A DNA stretch of 64,000 nucleotides from R-RK-3 sp963834945 (GCA_963834945.1 CAWIDT010000005.1:434001-498000); one strand, 5' to 3'. Shown: positions 1 to 8,680, numbered from the stretch's first letter. Program-made: numbers and translations. Notes: generated from the letters alone by a model not told the origin.

Positions 1-56
1 CCGGCAATCTCGTAGCCATGGCAACGCTCTCCCAGCTTGCAAACCGGCGTGACCAT
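1..56 (-). CDS. Possible N-terminus of a thioredoxin/AhpC-TSA-like protein (partial, runs off left edge)
   Basis: Only the first 18 codons are present, read leftward from an ATG at 56. The start MVTPVCKLGERCHGYEIA resembles the N-terminal extension of a thioredoxin-fold family that often begins MVTPVCDFGWKAPDF before the fold. No clear ribosome binding site is visible and the diagnostic CxxC or peroxidatic cysteine would lie outside the window. The gene would be divergent from the VWA gene. This is a weak call based on resemblance of a short N-terminus. Confidence 0.3.
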   Translation of the reverse strand, partial: MVTPVCKLGERCHGYEIA

Positions 57-157
57 AGCAATTTCGAGCGGAAACGGAAGCGCGGGTAACGCCCATAAGC
101 AGCTTGCTTGGCCTTCACATCTTATAGCCGTAAAATGGCGCGAGGAGATTTTCAACC

Positions 158-892
158 ATGGCTGCCGACGACAATACGCCGGTTCCGAAATCCGAATCCG
201 GCGTGCCCGAAGCGCACTCCAGCGATTCCGAGGTCGCAGAGTTTCTGAAATCGATGAAGGCGCTCGGCAATAAGGGGCCCGCGTCCGACCGAGGCCGGCT
301 GATTTTCGCCATGGACGCAACGATGAGCCGGCAGCCCACCTGGGATATGGCGCTGAAGCTGCAAGCCGACATGTTCAGGGAAGTCCAGGCGATCGGCGGG
401 CTGGACGTGCAGCTCATCTATTTCCGCAGCTATGATGAATGCCGCGCCTCGCCCTGGGTCAGCGACCCGCAAGCCCTGGCGCGGCTCATGACGGGCATCC
501 GGTGCCTCGGCGGCTTCACGCAGATCCGCAAGGTGCTCATTCATGCACGGCGCGAGTCGGAGAGGCGCAAGGTCGATGCTCTGGTCTATGTGGGCGATTG
601 CATGGAGGAGGAGATCGACCATCTGGCTGCGCTGGCGGGCGAACTCGGCCTGCTCGGGGTTCCCGCCTTCATGTTCCAGGAAGGCCGCGACCGCAAGGCG
701 GAAACCGCCTTCAAGGAAATTGCCAGATTGACGAAAGGCGCCTATTGCCGGTTTGATGCAGGCTCGGCACAACAGCTGCGCGAATTGCTGCGTGCGGTGG
801 CCGCCTATGCCGCGGGCGGGCGGCAAGCCCTGGAAGATCTGAGCAAGCAGGGCCCGCAGGCGCAACTCTTGCTTGAACAACTCAAACGATAG
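158..892 (+). CDS. VWA-domain protein with MIDAS-like motif
   Basis: Cytoplasmic protein of 244 residues with no signal peptide. After a 40-residue charged leader, RLIFAMDATMSR carries a D53-x-T55-x-S57 metal-ion-dependent adhesion site. T121 in GGFTQI and D147 in YVGDCMEEE are in the right places for the other MIDAS ligands, so metal binding is likely intact. The gene is followed after 8 bases by a membrane J-domain protein, and the two probably form one transcriptional unit. The pairing suggests a metal-dependent binding or assembly role together with a chaperone, but no reaction or partner can be named. The start is the ATG that keeps the leader; the gene lies in a clean stretch of sequence. 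Confidence 0.75.
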   Translation: MAADDNTPVPKSESGVPEAHSSDSEVAEFLKSMKALGNKGPASDRGRLIFAMDATMSRQPTWDMALKLQADMFREVQAIGGLDVQLIYFRSYDECRASPWVSDPQALARLMTGIRCLGGFTQIRKVLIHARRESERRKVDALVYVGDCMEEEIDHLAALAGELGLLGVPAFMFQEGRDRKAETAFKEIARLTKGAYCRFDAGSAQQLRELLRAVAAYAAGGRQALEDLSKQGPQAQLLLEQLKR

Positions 893-900
893 CAGGCCCG

Positions 901-1602
901 ATGCAGTTTCTCCTTCTCGGCCTCGCGCTTCTGGTCCTGGTACTGCTGAGCGGGAGGGCCTTCGCGCGGGCAAATCCGAAGCTGCTCGCCAGCAACATGC
1001 GCAAGCTGGGAGGCGTCGGCGCCATTATTGCCGCTCTGTTGCTGATCGTAACCGGCAAGCTGATGCTAGGCCTGCCGCTGGCGCTATTCGGCTATTCCCT
1101 GCTCAGCCGAACGTTCTCATGGAGCAATCCGCTGGGGGCCGGCAGCAAGAGCGCGGGACAGACCTCCTCGGTCCGCACCGAAATGCTGGAGATGACGCTC
1201 GACCACGATAGCGGCGCCATGGACGGAATGATCCGGCGGGGCCGGTTTGCCGGGCGGCGGCTGTCGGATCTTTCGGGCGCCGAGCTGGAGATGGTGCTGG
1301 CCGAGGCGCGGCAGCGGGACGTGCAGGCGGCGCAGTTGCTCGAAGCCTTTCTGCAGCGCCGCCAGCAGAACCGGAACGGCGGCGCCGGGCAATCGGCGGG
1401 GGCCGGTGCCACCACCTCGCGCGCCATGACGGTCGATGAAGCTTACGCCGTGCTCGGCTTGCCGCCCGGCGCCAGTCGCGAACAGGTCCAGACGGCGCAT
1501 CGCAGCCTGATGAAGAAATATCATCCCGACCAGGGCGGCACGACCTATCTGGCCTCGAAGATCAACGAGGCCAAAGACCTGTTGCTCAAGCACCTGACTT
1601 AG
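901..1602 (+). CDS. Membrane-anchored J-domain protein
   Basis: Protein of 233 residues. Two hydrophobic segments (about 3-19 and 37-69) anchor it in the inner membrane. A conserved middle block (about 91-155, starting VRTEMLEMTLDHDSGAMDG) is typical of an alphaproteobacterial DnaJ-like family. A C-terminal J domain (about 177-233) ends at the carboxy terminus and has the HPD tripeptide at 208-210. This order, membrane anchor first and J domain last, recalls the Tim14/Pam18 import cochaperone rather than DnaJ itself. It should stimulate a DnaK-type Hsp70 at the membrane. It lies 8 bases after the VWA gene; the client is unknown. Confidence 0.8.
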   Translation: MQFLLLGLALLVLVLLSGRAFARANPKLLASNMRKLGGVGAIIAALLLIVTGKLMLGLPLALFGYSLLSRTFSWSNPLGAGSKSAGQTSSVRTEMLEMTLDHDSGAMDGMIRRGRFAGRRLSDLSGAELEMVLAEARQRDVQAAQLLEAFLQRRQQNRNGGAGQSAGAGATTSRAMTVDEAYAVLGLPPGASREQVQTAHRSLMKKYHPDQGGTTYLASKINEAKDLLLKHLT

Positions 1603-1630
1603 CAGGAGCCTCCCGGAAGATCGCGCCCTG

Positions 1631-1731
1631 GAGCATTTTCTAGCAAAGTGGACGCCGGTTTGCGTCGAGAAAATGCGACAAAACAAAGAATTAGAGCCGC
1701 GCTCCGATTCAATCGGAGCGGAAAAGGCTCT
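1631..1731. repeat. 101-bp mosaic palindromic repeat, copy 1
   Basis: This intergenic element matches the element at 39957-40057 at 99 of 101 positions. It has two modules: an outer 9-bp inverted repeat GCATTTTCT / AGAAAATGC enclosing AAAGTGGACGCCGGTTTGCG, then ACAAAACAAAGAATTAGAGC, then a strong hairpin CGCTCCGATT / AATCGGAGCG bracketed by AGAGCC / GGCTCT. The layout resembles intergenic mosaic repeats of Rhizobiales. It sits between the J-domain gene and the convergent TPR gene, where it may also act as a bidirectional terminator. Confidence 0.9.
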
Positions 1732-2377
1732 AAATCCCCTGCCCTTCCACCTCGCGGGTCAGTTCCTCCTCCGCCTGCTTTGCGGATTTCAGATGCGGAT
1801 AGATGGCGAGCACCCGGCGGGTCGCCTCAAGCGCGGCCTTTTTTCGCCCGGTCTCGCGCAGGATGATGCTCAGCCCCTCGATCGCCTTGAAATGGTGGGG
1901 GTCGAGCGCGAGCACCTTCTTGAGATGACGCATCGCATTGTCATAGTCCTCGCGCATGAAATAGATGGTGGCGAGCTGGTTCCAGCCCTCGGCATAGCGG
2001 GGTTCCGTCTCGGTGAGCGCCGCGAGCAGGTCGGTCGCAAGCTCGTAATTATGGGCTTTGATCGCCAGCCCCGCACGCTCCATCAGCAGGTTTGCCGTAT
2101 CGCTGCCGGACTGACTCCAGACCTTCTCGATCGCCGAGGCGATCAGGTCCGAGCTGGCGTCGCTATCGGCGGCCTTGAGCTGATCGTAAAGCGAGCCAAG
2201 CAGCTCAAGACGCGCCTTGCGAAGCGATTGCCTCGGCGTGTTGAGCGGCTTCAGCACAGGCAGATTGACGGAATGTTGCGCCTCGGGCGCAGGCGATGCC
2301 GAAAGACCGGACGCCAGCGCCATGCTGGCGGCGGCGGCGATTGCGCGCAATGCGCGAGGGACACGGCGAAATCTCAT
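1730..2377 (-). CDS. Exported TPR protein
   Basis: Protein of about 215 residues. The ATG at 2377 gives a standard signal peptide (MRFRRVPRALRAIAAAASMALASG, cleavage near ASA/ASP); a start six codons upstream would add only MCFTVH. The mature part holds about three tetratricopeptide units, the clearest being RYAEGWNQLATIYFMREDYDNAMRH.. and HFKAIEGLSIILRETGRKKAALEATRR. It is probably a periplasmic scaffold. The stop codon abuts the end of the 101-bp repeat. Its partner is unknown and no conserved operon is visible. Confidence 0.8.
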   Translation of the reverse strand: MRFRRVPRALRAIAAAASMALASGLSASPAPEAQHSVNLPVLKPLNTPRQSLRKARLELLGSLYDQLKAADSDASSDLIASAIEKVWSQSGSDTANLLMERAGLAIKAHNYELATDLLAALTETEPRYAEGWNQLATIYFMREDYDNAMRHLKKVLALDPHHFKAIEGLSIILRETGRKKAALEATRRVLAIYPHLKSAKQAEEELTREVEGQGI

Positions 2378-2445
2378 ATGAACAGTGAAGCACACGCCGA
2401 GAATCTGTCAACTCCGGTGTGCATCGACCGATCTGAAAATCAGGA

Positions 2446-2571
2446 TTAGCCCTGGCGAGCCTTGTAGCGCTTGATCGTCTTGTTGATCACGTAAAGCCGG
2501 CCGCGACGGCGGACAACGCGATTGTCCCGATGGCGCATTCTCAGAGATTTGATGGAATTCTTGATCTTCAT
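2446..2571 (-). CDS. rpmJ: 50S ribosomal protein bL36
   Basis: A 41-residue basic protein starting MKIKNSIKSLRMRHRDNRVV and ending KRYKARQG, which matches the longer alphaproteobacterial bL36 form. That form lacks the zinc-binding cysteines of the short type, and no cysteine is present here. The ATG at 2571 is chosen because the family starts at MKIKNS; a longer upstream reading adds 19 unrelated residues. The gene stands alone, outside the ribosomal cluster, whereas in many bacteria it follows secY. Confidence 0.95.
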   Translation of the reverse strand: MKIKNSIKSLRMRHRDNRVVRRRGRLYVINKTIKRYKARQG

Positions 2572-2739
2572 GATGCTCTCGAAATGCCCACTTGGCCGAC
2601 ACCGCCGCCGACGCGCAGGCACCTTCAATGTTGGAAATCTGCTGGCGCGACCCTAATAAGGCGCGGCAGGCTTGTCAACACGCCCTTGCGCGCCAAGCCT
2701 GCCCCGGCGTAGAGGAATGTCCGCGCGCGCCGCCCCCGT

Positions 2740-4065
2740 TTATTTGGCCGAAAGCTCGGTCAGCCTGCTGCGCGCCTCATCCTGGCCCAGATCGGCGGCA
2801 ACCGCGTACCAATGTTTGGCTTTTTCCGGGTCGGGCTTCAGGCCCCGCGTATTGATTTCGGCGAAAAACGCAGGGTCAAAGGTGCGCGCCAGAGCGATCG
2901 CGGCGCGGCCGCTGCCCTTCTTTGCCACATGCTCGAACAGGAGCCTGGCGCTGGACACATCGCCCATGCTCAACAGCTGCGTCGCCTTGTCCAGCATCGC
3001 CGCCTCGGTTTCCGGCGAGATCGACATCTTCTGGCGTTCAGCCGGAACAAGCCGGGGCGCGGGCTCGGCCTTCGGCTCCGCCAGCGGCGCCGATTCCGGC
3101 GGCGCGGCCGTCAGAATCTGCTGTGGAGCGACCTCCTGACGCGGCGGCGCGCTCGCCACTGCGGGCGCCCTCGCCGACCTTTGCAGATCCACATTCATGA
3201 CGCGGCTGTCGGCCGGCGTGTTCCGCCCCTTGATCAGCAGAACCTCGACCTGGAAGCGTCCCTCGAATTCGGGGGGCGAAATCAGCGCCAGATTGGCGAG
3301 ATCACGCAAGGACACCGCCCAGGAATCCTTCAGGCGGAAACCCGCCGAAAGGCTGATATCGGCCGGCAGCCCGCGAAACATCAAGAACGAATATTCTTCC
3401 GTGTCGCTCTGGGCGACTTCGATCCGCAGCGGAATATCCGATCCCGGTTTCCCCGAAATGTCCGTGACCACCAATCCAGGCGCATCGTGATTTGCAATGC
3501 GCACAATGCCGCCTTCCGCACCTGTCAGCGGATGCGAAACCGCGACAGGTGAAATGGACGCCACTTGCGTGGCCTGCGGAGACGCGGCCGAGGGCGCCAT
3601 CACGGCCTGCGATACCCCTTGCGGTTCGGTGTGCGCGGCAGGCGCATTCGGCGCGCCATTATCGTGCTCCCTGGTTGAATTCAGGGCGCTGGTGAGCAGC
3701 GCCGTCGAGCCCACCGCGACGGCACAGGCGAGCGCCACCGCCGCGCCGCCCGAAAGGCTGCGCGGACGCCCGTCCCTGCTGCTCGAAAACAGCTGCGAAG
3801 GCTCGAACGTGCCGCTTGCATCGTTCACCGATACGCCGGCTGGCATCGGCGCCCGCGCGCCGAGCACCATCCGCCCCGCGTTTCTGACCACCCGGCCTTC
3901 CGGCAAATGCGTGAACGCCGGGGATTGGCTTACCGGCAAGGCACCGCCGACGGTGGCGTGGTCTGCCGCATCGACCCGGGCCATTCGATCCGCGAGCCGG
4001 TGAGATCTGAATTCAGCTTTTGATGATTCCGGTAAGTCCGGCGTGTCCTGCTCGTCCCTCGCCAT
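2740..4065 (-). CDS. Single-pass membrane protein with C-terminal Sel1-type repeats
   Basis: Protein of 441 residues from the ATG at 4065, which follows a GGAG about 7 bases upstream; the open frame extends to 4290 but the extra 75 residues look non-coding. About 105 hydrophilic residues precede one transmembrane helix (about 106-128, GGAAVALACAVAVGSTALLTS). A folded middle domain of unknown type follows, then a Pro/Ala/Glu-rich linker, and a C-terminal region (about 345-441) with Sel1-like helices ending DPEKAKHWYAVAADLGQDEA. The C-terminus is clearly related to the broken gene at 33408-33901. A periplasmic scaffold or sensor role is possible; the function is not known. Confidence 0.7.
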   Translation of the reverse strand: MARDEQDTPDLPESSKAEFRSHRLADRMARVDAADHATVGGALPVSQSPAFTHLPEGRVVRNAGRMVLGARAPMPAGVSVNDASGTFEPSQLFSSSRDGRPRSLSGGAAVALACAVAVGSTALLTSALNSTREHDNGAPNAPAAHTEPQGVSQAVMAPSAASPQATQVASISPVAVSHPLTGAEGGIVRIANHDAPGLVVTDISGKPGSDIPLRIEVAQSDTEEYSFLMFRGLPADISLSAGFRLKDSWAVSLRDLANLALISPPEFEGRFQVEVLLIKGRNTPADSRVMNVDLQRSARAPAVASAPPRQEVAPQQILTAAPPESAPLAEPKAEPAPRLVPAERQKMSISPETEAAMLDKATQLLSMGDVSSARLLFEHVAKKGSGRAAIALARTFDPAFFAEINTRGLKPDPEKAKHWYAVAADLGQDEARSRLTELSAK

Positions 4066-4521
4066 GGTACAACTCCACACGATGACAGCCTGCGGGCTGT
4101 CGACACGGCACCCCTCCGGCGCCCCCCTCGAAAGCGCGGCTCCAGATCCGCCGCCGCTTCGTCTCCTCGACACGAAAGCGCGCGGCAGCGAACACGCTTC
4201 CACGCCCTTGCAAATTTCCATCGGCCGCCAAGTGGCATTCGCCGCGAACATTGACACATGATCGTCCGCGAATTCCACCAGTTTCGCCATGGGCCGGACC
4301 GTTCGCCTCTCCGCTGCGGCCCTCGATGCATAAACCTTTACACATATTGCGGTAAATTAAAGCTTTACGCGCCGCTACGGATCGAAACGCGCCTGTAAGA
4401 GCCTTAGCAAGCAATAACGGCGAGAATTCGATTAAAGTTGGAGGGAAACCCGGCATGCGCGCCGCTTGGAAACGGCTGCTTGTCCGGGGAGGCGCCTCGC
4501 CAGCGGCGGCGTGCAAGGAGA
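4066..4521. other. Intergenic stretch without a gene
   Basis: No credible coding sequence is seen. The open frame that continues upstream from the Sel1 protein through 4290 has no family resemblance and lacks a ribosome binding site. An AT-rich block around 4335-4370 (GTAAATTAAAGCTTTAC) is the likely place for a promoter of the minus-strand gene, but no good pair of hexamers could be fixed. Confidence 0.4.
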
Positions 4522-4596
<75 letters not shown>

Positions 4597-4853
4597 GGTC
4601 GATGCCTGATCGCTCGGGACCGGCATGGCGGACCTGCCTTCGAAGGCCGCGCCGGGGCATTGAATATCATGCGCCACTTTCACCAGCAAGACGCATTCGG
4701 TCTTGTCCAACGCGCGCAAGCCCTCGCTTTTTTGCCGGGAATTCCTATGTTGCAGGGATCGGAGCGCATCGGCATCACGCCACGCTTACAATTTGCCTGG
4801 ATCGTGAGGCATCATGGTCCGTCGCAACCCAACCCAACCCAGCCAGGCCGCTC

Positions 4854-5858
4854 ATGTTCACGCGAAGCGTTCGTTTATTTTCCATCTTCGGCTTCCGCAT
4901 CAGCATCGACCTGTCATGGCTCGGACTCGCCGCGCTGATCGTGTGGAGCCTTGCAAGCGACCTGTTCCCGGATAGCCTGCCCGGCCGCAGCACGCAAACC
5001 TATTATCTCATGGCTGTCGTGGCGGCCCTCGGCATGTTCGCCTCGATCGTCTATCACGAGCTTGCGCATTCGCTGGTGGCGCGGCTGTACGGCATAAGGA
5101 TCGCCGGCATCACGCTCTTCCTGTTCGGCGGCGTGGCCGAACTCGACGATGAGCCGCCGACGCCGAAATCTGAGTTTCTCGTCGCCATCGCCGGACCGAT
5201 CTCCAGTCTGCTTCTGGGCGGCGCGCTCTACCTGATCGGCAACGTGCTTGAATCAAGCGCTCCGGTGGAAGTGCTGGCGGTGCTCAGCTATCTCATGATC
5301 ATCAACATTGTGCTGGCGGTGTTCAATCTCATCCCCGCCTTCCCGCTCGATGGGGGCCGCATGCTGCGCGCCGCGCTGTGGTGGCGTCAGGGCGATCTGG
5401 GCAAGGCGACGCGCATCGCCTCGCTTTTGGGCGCGGGGCTCGGCATCGCGCTGATGGCGTTCGGTGCCTATAACGCGTTCACGGGCGCGACGATCGGCGG
5501 AATGTGGCAGATCCTGATAGGCTATTTCGTCTTCAACGCCGCCGGGAGCACGCGGCGGCAAACCGAGCTGCTGGAGCGTCTTCGGGGCGTGAGCGTGCGT
5601 CAGCTGATGCGGGCGCTGCCGGCCAACCTGACCACCGGCCCGGCCGCCGATCAGTACAACGGGCCGACGATCGGCGCGGATCAAAGCGCAGCGGCCGCCT
5701 TGCGCCAGCTTACTCGCACGCCCCGGCCGGAGGCTTTGGTGCTGGCCGAGGGCAAGCCGGTCGGCGTGATCGGCAGCCGGGACATCTTCGCCTATCTCAG
5801 TCTCTATTCGAATGTGACGGCGGCCTCAACCGGGCCGCGTGGCCCCGGCCACGCCTGA
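4854..5858 (+). CDS. Site-2 protease family (M50) intramembrane metalloprotease
   Basis: Protein of 334 residues starting at the ATG at 4854 (MFTRSVRLFSIFG); the open frame upstream to 4602 is unrelated. The zinc site is complete: HELAH at 68-72 and D166 in NLIPAFPLDGGR. At least five hydrophobic segments surround them. Unlike the FtsW-linked RseP type there is no PDZ domain. Instead a short C-terminal part (about 265-325, GADQSAAAALRQL ... PVGVIGSRDI) looks like one degenerate CBS-type unit, whereas relatives of the Rip3 type usually carry two CBS motifs. It probably cleaves membrane-bound regulators; the substrate is unknown. Confidence 0.88.
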   Translation: MFTRSVRLFSIFGFRISIDLSWLGLAALIVWSLASDLFPDSLPGRSTQTYYLMAVVAALGMFASIVYHELAHSLVARLYGIRIAGITLFLFGGVAELDDEPPTPKSEFLVAIAGPISSLLLGGALYLIGNVLESSAPVEVLAVLSYLMIINIVLAVFNLIPAFPLDGGRMLRAALWWRQGDLGKATRIASLLGAGLGIALMAFGAYNAFTGATIGGMWQILIGYFVFNAAGSTRRQTELLERLRGVSVRQLMRALPANLTTGPAADQYNGPTIGADQSAAAALRQLTRTPRPEALVLAEGKPVGVIGSRDIFAYLSLYSNVTAASTGPRGPGHA

Positions 5859-5899
5859 CCGATCTGGAGTGCGTGAAATGCCGCTGTCGGGCGGCACCA

Positions 5900-6631
5900 T
5901 CAATCCATGCTGCTCAGGCGGGAAAATTCCGAGGCGGCTCGCATCTCGGCAAAGCGCAGCGTGCGCCGTCTGCCGGCCTCCGCATCCTCGCCCCAGATGC
6001 CGACCTGGAAATCCTCATCGATGTGCGCGGCGGCCCAGCATTCCTCCAGCGATAGCCGGCCGGCGGCATGGGCCAGCGCAAGCACGGCCGACCCGGTCAG
6101 CGTCGTCATGATGTGCAGCCCCGTCAGGGCGAAGGCATCGAAACGGGCCAGCACCACATGCAGGGTGGCAAGGCTCGCCGGCGGCTGATCGAGCGGCATC
6201 ACGCCCTCCGTCGCGATGAGCCTGGCGCCATAATGCTGCTCAGTCCAGGCGAGCAGCGGGTCCCATGCCGCGCGCTGGCGTTCGACCAGACTCTCCGGGG
6301 TGGAGGCGCGGTAGCAGATGAGATCACGGCCGGCAAAGCCCAGCACGTCCTCGGCGACGGCTGCGAGATTGGCTGCGACGGCATCCAGCGCGGTATTGGC
6401 CAGCTTGGTGAGCGGCATGGAAGCCGGGGCGATCTGCGCCCCTTGCGCGCGCCATTCCTCCGCGACGGCTTCGGCCAGCGCGAGAGTTGGGAGCAGCAAT
6501 TCGGCACGTTTGGGGGTCTTCACCACCCGCCCGTCGAGCAGGATGCGCCAGCCGGCGCCTGTCGCCTCGGGCGATACGGCCGCATAGAAGCGCTTGGCGA
6601 GGGGGTCGGTTTCGTTCGAGCCGTTTTTCAT
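5900..6631 (-). CDS. ATP12 family F1-ATPase assembly chaperone
   Basis: Protein of 243 residues related to mitochondrial ATP12, which binds free F1 alpha subunit during ATP synthase assembly. The family occurs in alphaproteobacteria and mitochondria. Recognisable blocks are DPLAKRFYAAVSPE at the N-terminus, ILLDGRVVKTPKRAELLLPT, the PLTKLANTALD segment, DLICYRAS and a C-terminal WGEDAEAGRRR. Its start overlaps the HAD gene stop by four bases (ATGA), so it is the last gene of a translationally coupled run CrcB-RluA-HAD-ATP12, a neighbourhood that supports the call. Confidence 0.92.
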   Translation of the reverse strand: MKNGSNETDPLAKRFYAAVSPEATGAGWRILLDGRVVKTPKRAELLLPTLALAEAVAEEWRAQGAQIAPASMPLTKLANTALDAVAANLAAVAEDVLGFAGRDLICYRASTPESLVERQRAAWDPLLAWTEQHYGARLIATEGVMPLDQPPASLATLHVVLARFDAFALTGLHIMTTLTGSAVLALAHAAGRLSLEECWAAAHIDEDFQVGIWGEDAEAGRRRTLRFAEMRAASEFSRLSSMD

Positions 6632-7299
6632 GCGGCGGCTGCCCTGTCCGGCAGTAGCAACCGCAGCAGCGCGTCGAAATCCTCCGCGACGGCGACCGCG
6701 CCCGCCTCCGTAAGTTCGGCGGCCTCATGATAGCCCCAGCCGACGCCGATCGCGGCCACTGACGCCGCCTGGGCCATCAGCATGTCGAAGCTGGTGTCGC
6801 CGATCATGGCCGTGTCCCCGGCTTGCGCGCCGACCGCATCCATCGCCTGCTCGATCATGGCGGGATGCGGCTTGGAAGGCGCGTCGTCCGCGGTCATGAT
6901 CGTGGCGAAAACGCCGTCCAGCCCCTCGCGTTCCAAGAGACGGTCGACGCCGCGCCGCGACTTTCCGGTCGCGATGCCCAGCAGCACGCCGTCATGAGCG
7001 GCGAGCGTCGCGATCGCTTCGCGCGCGCCGGGAAACATCGGCTCGGCCAGCATTGCTTCCTTGCGCAATGCGGCAAAAGCGGCGCGATAGTCGGCGGCAA
7101 GTTTTCCGACGGCGTCGCCTTCCTCCAGGCCGGTCATCGCCATCATCGCTTCGGTGACGGACAGGCCGACATGCCGGACCAGATGCGAGCGGGCCGGAAC
7201 CGCCCGGCCGCTGGCCGAAAACGCGACGCGCATCGCCTCGCAGATCATATGCTGGCTATCGACCAGCGTGCCGTCGCAGTCAAAAATGACGAGCTTCAA
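6628..7299 (-). CDS. HAD-superfamily hydrolase, phosphoglycolate phosphatase-like
   Basis: Protein of 223 residues. Motif I is FDCDGTLVDS with D7 as nucleophile and D9 as acid/base. Motif II threonine lies in GIATGKSRRG, and motif III/IV is seen as SKPHP followed by MIGDTSFDM. The helical cap after motif I is of the beta-phosphoglucomutase/Gph type. It should hydrolyse a small phosphate ester in the cytoplasm; the substrate cannot be decided. It overlaps the genes on both sides by four bases, so it is co-translated with RluA and ATP12. Confidence 0.88.
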   Translation of the reverse strand: MKLVIFDCDGTLVDSQHMICEAMRVAFSASGRAVPARSHLVRHVGLSVTEAMMAMTGLEEGDAVGKLAADYRAAFAALRKEAMLAEPMFPGAREAIATLAAHDGVLLGIATGKSRRGVDRLLEREGLDGVFATIMTADDAPSKPHPAMIEQAMDAVGAQAGDTAMIGDTSFDMLMAQAASVAAIGVGWGYHEAAELTEAGAVAVAEDFDALLRLLLPDRAAAA

Positions 7300-8306
7300 C
7301 TTTCGTCTCTCGCATGTCTGTCGGGATCAAGGCCCAGCATGTCCCAGGTGGCGAGCATATGCTCGGGCAGCGGGGCCGTGACATCGAGCGGCGCACCCTT
7401 GCCGCGCGGCAGGATCAGGCGGCGCGCATGCAGATGCAGCTTCATCTCCAAACCTTCGACGGGCAGCCCCTGGTCGCCCTCATATTTCTGGTCGCCGATG
7501 ATCGGGTTGCCGATGATCGCCATATGGGCGCGAAGCTGATGCTGGCGGCCGGTAACCGGTTTCAGCGACACCCAGGCCAGCTTAGTGCTGACGCGGTCGA
7601 TCACCGAATAATGCGTCACCGCCGCCTGTGCCACATCCTGCTCGCCCGGAAGCGCCTTGCGCACTTTGTCTCCGTCGGGGCCGGCGGCCTTCACCAATGC
7701 GGCCTCGACCTTGCCCTGCGGCGGCTTCGGGATGCCCTTCAGCAGCGCCCAGTAGATTTTCTGCACCGAGCGCGTCTGAAACAGCTTGCCGAACGTGCCC
7801 GCCGCGCCGCGCGTCTTGGCCACCAGCAGCACGCCCGACGTATCGCGGTCGAGGCGGTGCACAAGGCGCGGCCTGTCGCCGAAGCGGTCGGCCATGCCGG
7901 CCAGCATGCCATCGATGTGGCGCTTGGTCTTGGTGCCGCCCTGTACGGCGATGCCATAGGGCTTGTTGAGGACGAGCAACTCGTGATCCTCGAACAGGAT
8001 GAGGCCCTCGATGAAATTGCGGTCGGCCTTGGACACGCCGAGCGGCGCGTGCAGCGACGGCCGGGCGCCCAGCTCGCCCTTTTCGGAGGCGGGTTCGGGG
8101 ACGTGGCGCACCTTCACTTCGTCGCCCGTCGCCACGCGCGAATCGGGCTTGGCCCGCCCGCCATTAATCCGGATATGTCCGGTGCGCGCCAGCTTCTGCA
8201 CCAGCGAATGCGGCATCGCCGGCAGATTGGTTTTCAGCCAGCGGTCGAGCCGCATGCCGTCATCGGCCGCTTTCACCTGCTTCACGTCGATTTTCAGCTC
8301 ACCCAT
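7296..8306 (-). CDS. RluA-family 23S rRNA pseudouridine synthase (RluC-like)
   Basis: Protein of 336 residues. An N-terminal S4 RNA-binding domain (about 10-70, MRLDRWLKTNLPAMPHSLVQKLA) is followed by the catalytic domain with HRLDRDTSGVLLVAKT, where D153 is the conserved nucleophile. TGRQHQLRAHM near the C-terminus is the second family signature. The S4 plus catalytic layout fits RluC or RluD, which modify 23S rRNA uridines; RluC is the more common partner of an HAD phosphatase and ATP12 in alphaproteobacteria. It overlaps crcB by 13 bases at its start. Confidence 0.92.
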   Translation of the reverse strand: MGELKIDVKQVKAADDGMRLDRWLKTNLPAMPHSLVQKLARTGHIRINGGRAKPDSRVATGDEVKVRHVPEPASEKGELGARPSLHAPLGVSKADRNFIEGLILFEDHELLVLNKPYGIAVQGGTKTKRHIDGMLAGMADRFGDRPRLVHRLDRDTSGVLLVAKTRGAAGTFGKLFQTRSVQKIYWALLKGIPKPPQGKVEAALVKAAGPDGDKVRKALPGEQDVAQAAVTHYSVIDRVSTKLAWVSLKPVTGRQHQLRAHMAIIGNPIIGDQKYEGDQGLPVEGLEMKLHLHARRLILPRGKGAPLDVTAPLPEHMLATWDMLGLDPDRHARDES

Positions 8307-8680
8307 GCGCGCACCAGATACAGGCCGGCGAATAACGCCAGGATAGAGAAGCCGACCGAGGCGGCGAGATAAAGTCCGGCCAGACCATAGTCCTTGCGCT
8401 CGAACAGCAAAGCAAAATCCAGGGAAAATGCCGAAAAAGTTGTGAAGCCGCCCAGAATTCCGGTCGCGGCAAACACCCGCAGCTCGTTCGTGAGGTGGAA
8501 TTTAGAAGCGGCAAGCCCGATGACAAGCCCCATCGTCAGCGATCCAACGATGTTGACGATGATCGTGCCCCAAGGAAAGCTGAGGCCGAACAGCGCGCCC
8601 GAGGCGAGGCTGACGAGATAGCGCAGGGCGGCGCCGATCGAGCCTCCCAATGCTGCCAATAAAACGAGCTTCACCTGCAA
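8294..8680 (-). CDS. crcB: Fluoride channel CrcB/Fluc
   Basis: Protein of 128 residues with four hydrophobic helices. Family signatures are GGSIGAALRY in helix 1, PWGTIIVNIVGS with the conserved Asn in helix 2 and GGFTTFSAFSLD in helix 3. It should work as a dual-topology dimer that exports fluoride across the inner membrane. It is the first gene of the run to RluA-HAD-ATP12. The 95 bases upstream show no sequence resembling a fluoride riboswitch, so regulation is not evident. Confidence 0.95.
   Translation of the reverse strand: MQVKLVLLAALGGSIGAALRYLVSLASGALFGLSFPWGTIIVNIVGSLTMGLVIGLAASKFHLTNELRVFAATGILGGFTTFSAFSLDFALLFERKDYGLAGLYLAASVGFSILALFAGLYLVRAWVS

Noticed and set aside
152..973. 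Long minus-strand open frame across the VWA gene
   Set aside because: It is antisense to a clear VWA protein, is Arg/Ala/Gly rich and has no recognisable domain. GC-rich DNA yields many such frames.
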